From assembly GCF_025628985.1 (NCBI RefSeq), contig NZ_JAOTEM010000003.1:248001-312000 (forward strand): a stretch of DNA of 64,000 nt, in the 5' to 3' direction. The position numbers were made by a program, and so were the translations under genes. How positions within the stretch are numbered: the first letter of the stretch is position 1; every line of letters starts with the position of its first letter. Below, in pieces: positions 55,843 to 62,955 of this stretch. The notes beneath the pieces were generated by a model. It ran no database searches and was not told the origin of the DNA. It was given only the letters and a program-made list of their open reading frames with translations. The stretch comes from Chryseobacterium edaphi. Lineage in GTDB: Bacteria > Bacteroidota > Bacteroidia > Flavobacteriales > Weeksellaceae.

Positions 55843-57207
55843 TTACTTATTAAAAATCACGCTAAATTTATTGAGATTTTTCTCAGGAGAAGAATAGCGT
55901 ATTTCTGCGCCGTGATATTCAAGAATTCTTTTGACAATACGAAGTCCTAAACCTGAACCTGCAATATGTTGGGAGTTGTTTCCTCTCATAAAAGCATCAA
56001 ATAATTTTGACTGCTCTTCTTCTGAAATTGTGTTTCCAACAGATACTATATCAACAACAAGATTTTTTTCGTCTTCTGTAATTAAAACTTGTGCATCAGA
56101 ATCTTCAGAATAAACGGCGGCATTTTTCAGTAAATTAATAAAAACAATATCAAGCAAAGACTGTACACCCTGAATGGTCAAAAAATCATACTCAGATTCA
56201 TTTTCAGAGATCAGAAAATCCATTTTGAGGTTTGGATAGCTTTTTTGCACACTTTCGAAAGACTCAAAAATAACTTCATCAATTCTTACTTCCTCATAAA
56301 TACTCTGGATATTTTCTTTGTCGAATTTCGTAAGTAAAAGAAGCGAGTTTGTAAGATCCGATAACTGATAAACATCTTTCTGCATCTGTTTTAGTGCGGA
56401 AAGAGTTTCGGGAGAATGTTGGGTAAGTTTAATTAAATTTTCAAGTTGAAAAGCCATTCTCGTAATCGGAGTACGGATCTCATGAGAAGCACTTGCAGTA
56501 AAATCTTTCTGTGACTGGAAAACATCATTTAATCTTACGATCATCGTATTGAAAGATTTTGCAAGAATACTTATTTCATCATTGGAATGTTCTACAGGAA
56601 TCTGTGTGGTGAGTTTATGTGCCGTAACTTCAGAAATTTCATTATTGAGATCTTCCAGCGGGCGCAGAAATTTACCCATAAAATAATAACTGAAAAACCC
56701 GATGAGAAGCGTACTTGTAATATAAGCCGTGATCAGAAGATATTTTAAATAATCCAGTTTTGATTGTCCATTGGTGTCAAAAGCACTTGTTAGAATGTAG
56801 TAATTTTCGCCATTGATCTTTCTCAAAGCCGCATACACTTCCGGAAATGCCTTTTCTCTATGAATGGATTTTTTCTGATCAAGATCTTTCAACAGATTTT
56901 TGTCCCAGGTAACTTCTCTGTCTTTTATCGTGCTGTAAATGAGCTCTTTGTTTGAATTAAAAATCAAAATGGTCTCATTTAGCAAAATGTTATCAGAATT
57001 TTCATTAAAAAAGATCGGAGCTTCCTGTTCAAAATTTTTAGATTTTGATATAAAGTTGGTGGTAAAATCCAGCCTTCGTTCAAATCTTTCTTTAAATTCT
57101 TCTTTCCGGAAATCATTAAAGGAAGCATACACGATGATCAGAACAATACCAAAAAGTAATGAGAACGAAATACTGAGCGTCAGTGCAATTTTCCTTTTTA
57201 AAGACAT
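55843..57207 (-). CDS. Sensor histidine kinase
   Basis: 454 aa in the inner membrane. TM1 is at about 7-29, the periplasmic sensor at about 30-152, TM2 at about 153-176 and HAMP at about 177-230. The phospho-acceptor is H242 in SASHEIRTP. The N box (NLLKNAAVYSE) and the G2 box (GSGLGLRIVKRI) are good. The G1 box is degenerate: VDIVSVGNTISEE where DxGxGI is usual. The gene begins directly after the response-regulator stop, so the pair is co-translated. Position upstream of the RND metal-efflux genes suggests a CzcS/CusS-like sensor. Confidence 0.93.
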   Translation of the reverse strand: MSLKRKIALTLSISFSLLFGIVLIIVYASFNDFRKEEFKERFERRLDFTTNFISKSKNFEQEAPIFFNENSDNILLNETILIFNSNKELIYSTIKDREVTWDKNLLKDLDQKKSIHREKAFPEVYAALRKINGENYYILTSAFDTNGQSKLDYLKYLLITAYITSTLLIGFFSYYFMGKFLRPLEDLNNEISEVTAHKLTTQIPVEHSNDEISILAKSFNTMIVRLNDVFQSQKDFTASASHEIRTPITRMAFQLENLIKLTQHSPETLSALKQMQKDVYQLSDLTNSLLLLTKFDKENIQSIYEEVRIDEVIFESFESVQKSYPNLKMDFLISENESEYDFLTIQGVQSLLDIVFINLLKNAAVYSEDSDAQVLITEDEKNLVVDIVSVGNTISEEEQSKLFDAFMRGNNSQHIAGSGLGLRIVKRILEYHGAEIRYSSPEKNLNKFSVIFNK

Positions 57208-57891
57208 CTATAAAGGATTTAAATAATATCCGAAACCAGATCTTGTATGAATAAGCTTCACTTTAAAATCTTTATCAATTTTCTTTCTTAAAAAATTGAT
57301 GTATACCTCAACTGTGTTGGTATTGGTATTAAAATTATGTTCCCAAACATTTTCGGTAATCTGTTGTTTAGAAACCGTTCTTCCCTGCGCTTCTGCCAAA
57401 TAAGTCAACAGCTGAAATTCTTTAAGCGTCAATGCAATTTCGTTTCCTGCGCGAAAAACTTTCTGTTCGGTTTTATTAATAATTAAATCGTCTATTCTGA
57501 TCATATCCTGATCTGCATTATCTTCAGGAATTTTTCTTCTTAATAGAGAATTCATTCTTAACAGTAACTCTTCAAACTGAAAAGGTTTCACCAAATAATC
57601 ATCTGCCAATCTTGTGAAGGCATCTTTTTTATCCGAAATATCGCCGTAAGCAGAAATAATAATGATGGGTGTGTTTTTATCGAAAGAGCGTATGGTCTGG
57701 CAAACATCAAGTCCGTTGATCTTTGGAACGTTGATATCTAAAAGATACAAATCATAGGAATTGTTTTTTATCTGGCGGAGAAAAGTTTCTCCGTCGTAAA
57801 TTCTGTCGGTAGTAAAACGGTTTGACTCTAAAAACTTACTCAGTTCTGCCGAGAGAATGAGATCGTCTTCCAAAAGAAGAATATTCATCAA
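57208..57891 (-). CDS. OmpR-family response regulator
   Basis: 227 aa. The receiver domain (about 1-120) has acidic pocket E8-D9-D10, phospho-acceptor D52 (LLDINVPKING) and K102 in LVKPF. The winged-helix DNA-binding domain (about 130-225) has LTLKEFQLLTYLAEAQGRTVSKQQI and a C-terminal RSGFGYYL wing. It is followed with no gap by its kinase. By arrangement it should control the TolC-adaptor-RND genes. A second in-frame ATG one codon later is equally possible as start. Confidence 0.94.
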   Translation of the reverse strand: MMNILLLEDDLILSAELSKFLESNRFTTDRIYDGETFLRQIKNNSYDLYLLDINVPKINGLDVCQTIRSFDKNTPIIIISAYGDISDKKDAFTRLADDYLVKPFQFEELLLRMNSLLRRKIPEDNADQDMIRIDDLIINKTEQKVFRAGNEIALTLKEFQLLTYLAEAQGRTVSKQQITENVWEHNFNTNTNTVEVYINFLRKKIDKDFKVKLIHTRSGFGYYLNPL

Positions 57892-58188
57892 AAAATTATT
57901 TGATACGAATTTAATGAAAAAATAATGATGTTTTGGCCTTGAGACAGTTTAGAATGGGTTTAAACATTAAGATGTTAAAATGACATTCTGTTCAAAGCTA
58001 TTGGTTTAAATGGTTTTAGTTTTTCAATTATGATTCATTAAAATAATATTAAACTTTATAATTCTATTATTTTAAAAATGAAATTTCCTTTCCCTGTCCC
58101 TCAATTTTGAAATGAAATTTCCTTTCCCCAACTCTAAAATGTGGAAAATTTCATGTAATAGTCTAGATAATTTTATCAATAGAAACAA
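57892..58188. other. Intergenic region with an 18-bp direct repeat
   Basis: About 300 bp upstream of the response regulator with no gene. AATGAAATTTCCTTTCCC occurs at about 58077-58094 and again at about 58111-58128, 34 bp apart. These could be paired binding sites or a small slippage duplication. Confidence 0.45.
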
Positions 58189-58220
58189 AAAATCCTCAGA
58201 TATTTCTATCTGAGGATTTT
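58189..58220 (-). terminator. Terminator of the tRNA operon
   Basis: AAAATCCTCAGATA-tttc-TATCTGAGGATTTT, a perfect 14-bp stem followed by TTTTTTGTTT on the minus strand, 22 bp after tRNA-Ser. Confidence 0.9.
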
Positions 58221-58242
58221 GGCTGATCGGTTTCCCGTTTTG

Positions 58243-58327
58243 CGGAGAGAGAGGGATTCGAACCCCCGGACCTGTTACAGTCAATAGTTTTCAAGACTAT
58301 CGCAATCGACCACTCTGCCATCTCTCC
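58243..58327 (-). tRNA. tRNA-Ser (TGA)
   Basis: Class II tRNA of 85 nt with acceptor GGAGAGA/UCUCUCC, anticodon loop CUUGAAA (anticodon UGA), a long variable arm and T-loop GGUUCGAAUCC. It is the last gene of the eight-tRNA operon. Confidence 0.95.
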
Positions 58328-58501
58328 ATAAACACCGAATATATCGTTGTTTTTTGGTGGTGCAAATATAATACGTTTTTTTTAATCTTCAAAATATATT
58401 TTCAAATTTTAAAAAGAAGATGTGTGATTGTTTATATAGTTTTAATATAAGACTAAAAAATTTTGAAAAAAAATATCCCGAAGAAATCGGGATGAAAAGT
58501 G

Positions 58502-58573
58502 AGCCAACTACGGGACTTGAACCCGTGACCTCTTCCTTACCAAGGAAGCACTCTACCGCTGAGCTAAGTCGGC
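58502..58573 (-). tRNA. tRNA-Thr (GGT)
   Basis: 72 nt. Acceptor GCCGACU pairs with AGUUGGC (one G-U). The anticodon stem CUUCC/GGAAG holds loop UUGGUAA (GGU). The T-loop is GGUUCAAGUCC. Confidence 0.95.
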
Positions 58574-58615
58574 ATTAAAAGAAAAAAATCACGCTGTACA
58601 AGGGTGATTTTTTTG

Positions 58616-58688
58616 AGCGGAAGACGAGGGTCGAACTCGCGACATTCAGCTTGGAAGGCTGACGCTCTACCAACTGAGCTACTTCCGC
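58616..58688 (-). tRNA. tRNA-Gly (TCC), copy 1
   Basis: 73 nt, acceptor GCGGAAG/CUUCCGC, anticodon loop CUUCCAA (UCC), T-loop GAGUUCGACCC. Confidence 0.95.
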
Positions 58689-58774
58689 AATTTTGTTTCC
58701 AAAATTATTGGTAAACGCTGTGCAAACTTAGGAAAAACCCTTAAAATCTGCAAGACTTTTTTTAATATAAAATG

Positions 58775-58855
58775 TGGGGAGAGCAGGATTCGAACCTGCG
58801 AAGCCGAAGCAACTGAGTTACAGTCAGTCCCATTTAGCCACTCTGGAATCTCCCC
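58775..58855 (-). tRNA. tRNA-Tyr (GTA), copy 1
   Basis: 81 nt class II tRNA, acceptor GGGGAGA/UCUCCCC, anticodon stem ACUGA/UCAGU with loop CUGUAAC (GUA), discriminator A. Confidence 0.95.
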
Positions 58856-58875
58856 AGATATTTTATATTAAATTG

Positions 58876-58949
58876 AGCCTCCAGAGGGACTCGAACCCAC
58901 GACCTGCTGATTACAAATCAGCTGCTCTAGCCAACTGAGCTATGGAGGC
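58876..58949 (-). tRNA. tRNA-Thr (TGT), copy 1
   Basis: 74 nt, acceptor GCCUCCA/UGGAGGC, anticodon stem GCUGA/UCAGC with loop UUUGUAA (UGU). Confidence 0.95.
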
Positions 58950-59039
58950 AATTTAATAAAAACTGAAAGCTATCAGAGAAATCTACTCTGTGCTGCATCA
59001 GCAGTTAAAAAAAATCACGCCAGATGCGGTGTGAAATTG

Positions 59040-59112
59040 AGCGGAAGACGAGGGTCGAACTCGCGACATTCAGCTTGGAAGGCTGACGCTCTACCAACTG
59101 AGCTACTTCCGC
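59040..59112 (-). tRNA. tRNA-Gly (TCC), copy 2
   Basis: Identical by eye to copy 1, with the same acceptor, UCC anticodon and T-arm. Confidence 0.95.
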
Positions 59113-59197
59113 AATTTTGTTTCCAAAATCATTGGTAACGGTCTGCAAATCTAGAAAAATTCTTTTAAACCTGCAAGACTTTTTTTAATATAAAATG

Positions 59198-59278
59198 TGG
59201 GGAGAGCAGGATTCGAACCTGCGAAGCCGAAGCAACTGAGTTACAGTCAGTCCCATTTAGCCACTCTGGAATCTCCCC
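59198..59278 (-). tRNA. tRNA-Tyr (GTA), copy 2
   Basis: Identical by eye to copy 1, 81 nt with a long variable arm and GUA anticodon. Confidence 0.95.
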
Positions 59279-59297
59279 AGATATTTTATATTAAATG

Positions 59298-59371
59298 AGC
59301 CTCCAGAGGGACTCGAACCCACGACCTGCTGATTACAAATCAGCTGCTCTAGCCAACTGAGCTATGGAGGC
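59298..59371 (-). tRNA. tRNA-Thr (TGT), copy 2
   Basis: Identical by eye to copy 1. It is the first tRNA of the operon after the promoter at 59417-59448. Confidence 0.95.
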
Positions 59372-59416
59372 AAAATTAAAAAGATTTCAAAAGATCAATG
59401 TTCCTTTTTGCGAGTG

Positions 59417-59448
59417 CAAATATAGAACAGATTTTTTGAAATCTCAAA
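59417..59448 (-). promoter_or_regulatory. Promoter of the tRNA operon
   Basis: Minus-strand TTTG (59445-59448), 20 nt, TATATTTG (59417-59424), placing transcription start about 40 bp before tRNA-Thr. Confidence 0.7.
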
Positions 59449-59478
59449 CTTTTTAGTAAACTTTTTTTACTTTATTTT

Positions 59479-59769
59479 TTATGCTAATTCTTTTTTCTTG
59501 ATTAACAGTTTCTTAGCAGCATCCACGCATAGATCCAAACTCTCTTCAAAACTCGTACTTGTCTTTTTTACTACGATATCGTCTCCCGGAACTACCAAAA
59601 TAAGCTCGGTTGTTTTGTTTGCTTTTTCAGAATTGTTTTCAACTTTCAAAAATACTTTGCATTCCTGAAGTTTGTCATAAAACGTATTAAGCTTACTTAC
59701 TTTTTTGTCAACATGTGACTCTAACGGTTCGTGCGGAGTTAAGCCGATTGCCTGTACTGAAATCTTCAT
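59479..59769 (-). CDS. hpf: Ribosome hibernation-promoting factor (short HPF/RaiA family)
   Basis: 96 aa, the short form. The beta-alpha-beta-beta-beta-alpha fold shows as MKISVQAIGLTPHEPLESHV, KLNTFYDKLQECKVFLKV and a final helix SFEESLDLCVDAAKKLLIKKK. Short HPF binds the 30S decoding region and helps form 100S dimers in stationary phase. Its ATG overlaps the xerC stop by 4 bp, so translation is coupled. Confidence 0.92.
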   Translation of the reverse strand: MKISVQAIGLTPHEPLESHVDKKVSKLNTFYDKLQECKVFLKVENNSEKANKTTELILVVPGDDIVVKKTSTSFEESLDLCVDAAKKLLIKKKELA

Positions 59770-60650
59770 AATTCTTCTTTTTTGACAGCTCTTGGATGAG
59801 CCTGGTTAAACACTTTTTTTAACTGTTCTATATTGGCATTCGTGTACACCTGTGTGCTTGCAAGACTGGAATGACCTAATATTTTTTTTACTTTCGAAAT
59901 CTCTGCCCCATTGTCTAAAACATGTGTAGCAAAGCTATGTCTCAGAATGTGAGGACTTGTTTTTTTCTTCGAAGTTACAAGACCAAGGTACTTATTAACT
60001 ACTACATAAACAAATTTTTCCGTCAGTTTTTTTCCTTGTCTGTTGACAAAAAAATAGGATTTAAATTCTTCCTTAGGTTTTCGGATCTGCAGATAATTTG
60101 AAAGTAGATTAGCCAAATCTTCCGATATAGGAATATATCTTTCTTTATTTCCCTTCCCTAAGATCTTTAGTTGTTGAACTTCTAAGTTTACACTTTCAAA
60201 TATTAAGCCACAAAGTTCCGCCTTACGAATTCCTGTCTGGTATAAAACCTCAACAATGCAACGATCCAAAATATCAGCTTTATCCATTATGTCGTTCTGA
60301 AGCACTTCCATTTCTTCCTGAGACATGGGAACCTGCTTTTCTGCATAAAATTTCAAGGAAGTGACTGTTTCTAAAGGTGAAATTTCAATCTCGCCCAATC
60401 TTAAAAGAAAAAGGTAAAAACTCCGAAGGGATGAAAGCTTTCGATTGATCGTTCTTTTTGAAATATTGTTTTCACTCAGCTCGACGATAAAGTTTCTGAT
60501 CACTTTTTTATCGGCTTTCACAATATTTTCAGAAGATTCCGTTTTGAGGCAGAAAGCATAAAAATCGTCGAGATCTCTGCGATAACCTGTGATGGTGTGA
60601 GTTGAATACCTCTTTTCGAGTTGTAAATAATCTAAAAATTTCTCCCGCAT
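59766..60650 (-). CDS. xerC: Tyrosine recombinase XerC/XerD family
   Basis: 294 aa. The N-terminal SAM-like core-binding domain covers about 1-90 and the catalytic domain about 105-285. The active-site set is complete: R142 (TGIRKAE), a Lys in the beta hairpin near 166-169, H234 and R237 (HILRHSF), H260 (LGHSS) and Y269 (TQVYTN). Length and the rpsU-xerC-hpf neighbourhood indicate the housekeeping dimer-resolution enzyme, not a phage integrase. Assignment of XerC over XerD is likely but not certain. Confidence 0.9.
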   Translation of the reverse strand: MREKFLDYLQLEKRYSTHTITGYRRDLDDFYAFCLKTESSENIVKADKKVIRNFIVELSENNISKRTINRKLSSLRSFYLFLLRLGEIEISPLETVTSLKFYAEKQVPMSQEEMEVLQNDIMDKADILDRCIVEVLYQTGIRKAELCGLIFESVNLEVQQLKILGKGNKERYIPISEDLANLLSNYLQIRKPKEEFKSYFFVNRQGKKLTEKFVYVVVNKYLGLVTSKKKTSPHILRHSFATHVLDNGAEISKVKKILGHSSLASTQVYTNANIEQLKKVFNQAHPRAVKKEEL

Positions 60651-60671
60651 AGTATATGTTTAAAAACAAAA

Positions 60672-60709
60672 AAATCACTTCTCAAATATAACTATTTAAG
60701 AAGTGATTT
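60672..60709 (-). terminator. Hairpin after rpsU containing a possible xerC promoter box
   Basis: AAATCACTTCT pairs with AGAAGTGATTT. The 16-nt loop contains minus-strand TATATTTG (60683-60690), a -7 box match 33 bp before the xerC ATG. Confidence 0.6.
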
Positions 60710-60731
60710 AGTATGTGTTTAAGAAAATTTC

Positions 60732-60929
60732 TTAAGCTTGTTCTTCCTTGCTTAATCCTCTTTGCTTATAAGCTGCTTTCAGCCTAGATTGTCTAAGAGT
60801 TACAGAAGGCTTAATAAAAGCTTGTCTAGATCTTAATTGACGAACTGTACCAGTTTTATCAAATTTTCTCTTGTATTTTTTTAGTGCTCTATCGATGGAT
60901 TCACCATCCTTTACAGGTATTATTAACAT
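60732..60929 (-). CDS. rpsU: 30S ribosomal protein S21
   Basis: 65 aa, basic, with the S21 signature ALKKYKRKFDKTGTVRQLRSR. It binds near the anti-Shine-Dalgarno end of 16S rRNA. In Bacteroidetes S21 is part of the arrangement that hides the anti-SD, consistent with the weak Shine-Dalgarno sequences in this window. It is monocistronic or leads xerC-hpf, with a consensus promoter upstream. Confidence 0.97.
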   Translation of the reverse strand: MLIIPVKDGESIDRALKKYKRKFDKTGTVRQLRSRQAFIKPSVTLRQSRLKAAYKQRGLSKEEQA

Positions 60930-60952
60930 AATTTACATCTCATTTTGGATTG

Positions 60953-60983
60953 CAAAAATATAACTTTTTTCCTAAACAGCAAA
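60953..60983 (-). promoter_or_regulatory. rpsU promoter
   Basis: Minus-strand TTTG (60980-60983), 19 nt, TATTTTTG (60953-60960): both consensus boxes at ideal spacing, about 25 bp before the ATG. Confidence 0.7.
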
Positions 60984-61063
60984 TTATTTCCATTAAAATT
61001 GACATTAATTTCAAATTATTACAATCCTATTTTTACTATGAATTAAATTTAAACAAAATATCG

Positions 61064-61071
61064 TACCTTTG
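61064..61071 (+). promoter_or_regulatory. ssrA -7 promoter box
   Basis: TACCTTTG matches TAnnTTTG and lies 16 bp before the mature tmRNA 5' end. No clear TTTG is seen at -33. Confidence 0.55.
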
Positions 61072-61086
61072 CCGTTACTAATTCAT

Positions 61087-61483
61087 GGGGTTGACTGGTT
61101 TCGACAGCAAGACCAATGGGTAAGTAAGCATGCAGAGAACCGTAGCGCGATCTCTTTAATCCCTTGCTACAAACTTTTAACTGGCAACGAAGAGTTCGCT
61201 CTTGCAGCTTAATCCGAATAAAGTAAGATTTCAAGCGCTTTCCCGAAGATAGTAAGGAAGCAAGATGTCTCACAAATGCTCTGTTCTGCGGCGTTTGATT
61301 CTGAGATATAGTAATGCAGAAATAAGGTTTCGGATGCTTTGACCGAAACTCGAAAATTTCAGAAGCTAAGGTTTAAGTTGGGTGTTTGCTCTCTGCTTAA
61401 GCACAAAAATCAATAGTAAAATAAGCATGTAGAAATCTTATGTATTGCTTGTTTGGACGAGGGTTCGAATCCCTCCAACTCCA
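61087..61483 (+). ncRNA. ssrA: Transfer-messenger RNA (tmRNA)
   Basis: The 5' end GGGGUUGACUGGUUUCGACAG and the 3' end GGGUUCGAAUCCCUCCAACUCC-A are the conserved tmRNA termini. GGGGUUG pairs with CAACUCC to form the acceptor. The tag frame is at 61183-61212: GGC AAC GAA GAG TTC GCT CTT GCA GCT TAA, encoding GNEEFALAA after the charged alanine. It rescues stalled ribosomes with SmpB and marks products for proteolysis. CCA is not encoded. Confidence 0.96.
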
Positions 61484-61495
61484 CTTTAAGTTTAA

Positions 61496-61520
61496 AAAGA
61501 ACTCAATATTTGAGTTCTTT
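61496..61520 (+). terminator. ssrA terminator
   Basis: AAAGAACTCAA-tat-TTGAGTTCTTT hairpin followed by a long T run, 12 bp after tmRNA. Confidence 0.88.
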
Positions 61521-61601
61521 TTTTTTATTTTAACATACCATGATTTTAATCTCAATTTAAAAAAGGCACAGTATATGCTAATACTAAAGTATAACACCTA
61601 A

Positions 61602-61784
<183 letters not shown>

Positions 61785-61813
61785 TAAATCAAACTAAAAC
61801 TATTTAAAGAAAA

Positions 61814-61840
61814 AAATACCAGCAGTTTCTGTTGGTATTT
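61814..61840 (+). terminator. Terminator after the small membrane protein
   Basis: AAATACCAgCAG-ttt-CTGtTGGTATTT stem followed by a T run. Confidence 0.85.
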
Positions 61841-61875
61841 TTTTTTGGAAGAATAAGTAAAAATTAAAATTTACT

Positions 61876-61983
61876 TTAGTATCCTCTGTTCTGCATCAGG
61901 TAAACCAGAACACGTAATTCTCCATCCATCGCATACTGGGTAATCGAGAATAACCTTTGTCCAGAATCGCAATCAGTTTGGTA
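61876..61983 (-). pseudogene. Possible C-terminal remnant of a lost gene
   Basis: A 35-codon frame bounded by stops on both sides reads like the end of a real protein: it contains GQRLFSITQYAMDGEL and finishes VLVYLMQNRGY before TAA. It has no start codon and the upstream part is missing. I do not recognise the parent protein. Confidence 0.3.
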
Positions 61984-62644
61984 TTATAAGCATCTCATAA
62001 TACTCAAATCTGATCATACTTGTTCTTCCAGAAATATATTTAAATTAAAAAAACTTTAGAAAATAATTATTTTAGAAGGTTTATACTCTATACTCCTTTG
62101 TGAAAATAGACATTACGTTTTAAAATCAAGGATTGTCACATACAGAATTTGATAAACTTAATATTGGTTACCCAATCAATGATAATGATATAATTCAGCT
62201 TAATAATATTAGACTAATTAAAACTCTTCCCAACCTTCTCTATACATATAATAAACATAGCTTATCATATTTTTCAAAAGTCGAAAATTACATCTCGGCA
62301 GTTTGATGATTAAAGACATTTTTCATAAAATCTTAAATGCTTTAGAATTAAATAGAAGACTCGCTAAATTAAATTTAAAAGTAAAGTTTTTCACAATATT
62401 TCAATGCAAAATATCAATTCAGATACATTAATACGTCTAGAAAATTTGTTTTTGGATCAAATTTTAATAAAAATTTAAACTAAAATGTTTTGATATTTAA
62501 AAAACTAAAATATCATTTCCATCGAATAGATTTAAATTAAATGATAAACACCTGAAAACTAAAATACTAAAGTCTGAGACAATAAAATAAGCGGTATTGA
62601 TCGACAAAAAAGACTAAAAAAATGTTTTATCGTAAAGAATTTTA
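61984..62644. other. Gene-poor AT-rich region upstream of acpP
   Basis: About 660 bp without a convincing gene. A plus-strand frame at 62133-62306 (58 codons, TTG start) reads SHTEFDKLNIGYPINDNDII and could be a decayed fragment. No RNA gene or repeat was recognised. Confidence 0.4.
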
Positions 62645-62652
62645 TATATTTG
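62645..62652 (+). promoter_or_regulatory. acpP -7 promoter box
   Basis: TATATTTG, a perfect TAnnTTTG match, 31 bp before the acpP ATG. TGTTTT near 62623-62628 is a poor -33. Confidence 0.55.
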
Positions 62653-62683
62653 CACAATCTAACAATTAAAAAAATAATTTACT

Positions 62684-62923
62684 ATGTCAGACATTGCATC
62701 AAGAGTAAAAGCTATCATCGCTGATAAGCTTGACGTTGAAGAAACAGAGGTAACTCCAGAGGCTAGCTTCACAAATGATTTAGGAGCTGACTCACTTGAT
62801 ACCGTTGAGTTAATCATGGAATTTGAAAAAGAATTTAACATTCAGATCCCTGATGACCAAGCTGAAAAAATTACTACTGTAGGGCACGCTATTGCTTACA
62901 TTGAAGAAGTAGTAAATAAATAA
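62684..62923 (+). CDS. acpP: Acyl carrier protein
   Basis: 79 aa, acidic, four-helix ACP. The phosphopantetheine attachment serine is S37 in [12 protein letters not shown]. It carries growing acyl chains for fatty-acid synthesis. It is followed after 32 bp by fabF, the classic acpP-fabF pair. Confidence 0.98.
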   Translation: MSDIASRVKAIIADKLDVEETEVTPEASFTNDLGADSLDTVELIMEFEKEFNIQIPDDQAEKITTVGHAIAYIEEVVNK

Positions 62924-62955
62924 TATTCTTCAACAAAGGAAAATTTACAAAGTTT

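Larger units (their letters stand above)
58616..58949 (-). repeat. Tandem duplication of Gly-Tyr-Thr tRNA triplet, copy 1
   Basis: The segment tRNA-Gly/Tyr/Thr recurs about 423 bp away at 59040-59371. tRNA sequences are identical by eye, and so are parts of the spacers (for example gcaattttgtttccaaaat and ctgcaagactttttttaatataaaatg). Confidence 0.9.
59040..59371 (-). repeat. Tandem duplication of Gly-Tyr-Thr tRNA triplet, copy 2
   Basis: Second copy of the triplet at 58616-58949. The offsets of the three tRNAs are 424, 423 and 422 bp, so two single-base spacer indels separate the copies. Confidence 0.9.

Noticed and set aside
58072..58284. Minus-strand frame starting inside tRNA-Ser
   Set aside because: Its first codons are the T-arm of tRNA-Ser and the rest runs through a terminator. 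It is not a gene.
59766..60650. Tyrosine recombinase as a sign of an integrative element
   Set aside because: The rpsU-xerC-hpf neighbourhood and standard length fit the housekeeping Xer recombinase. No att-like repeats or cargo were seen, even though tRNA genes are adjacent.
61049..61273. Minus-strand frame across the tmRNA
   Set aside because: The sequence is explained by conserved tmRNA structure on the plus strand. The frame at 61397-61597 on the minus strand likewise overlaps the tmRNA 3' end.
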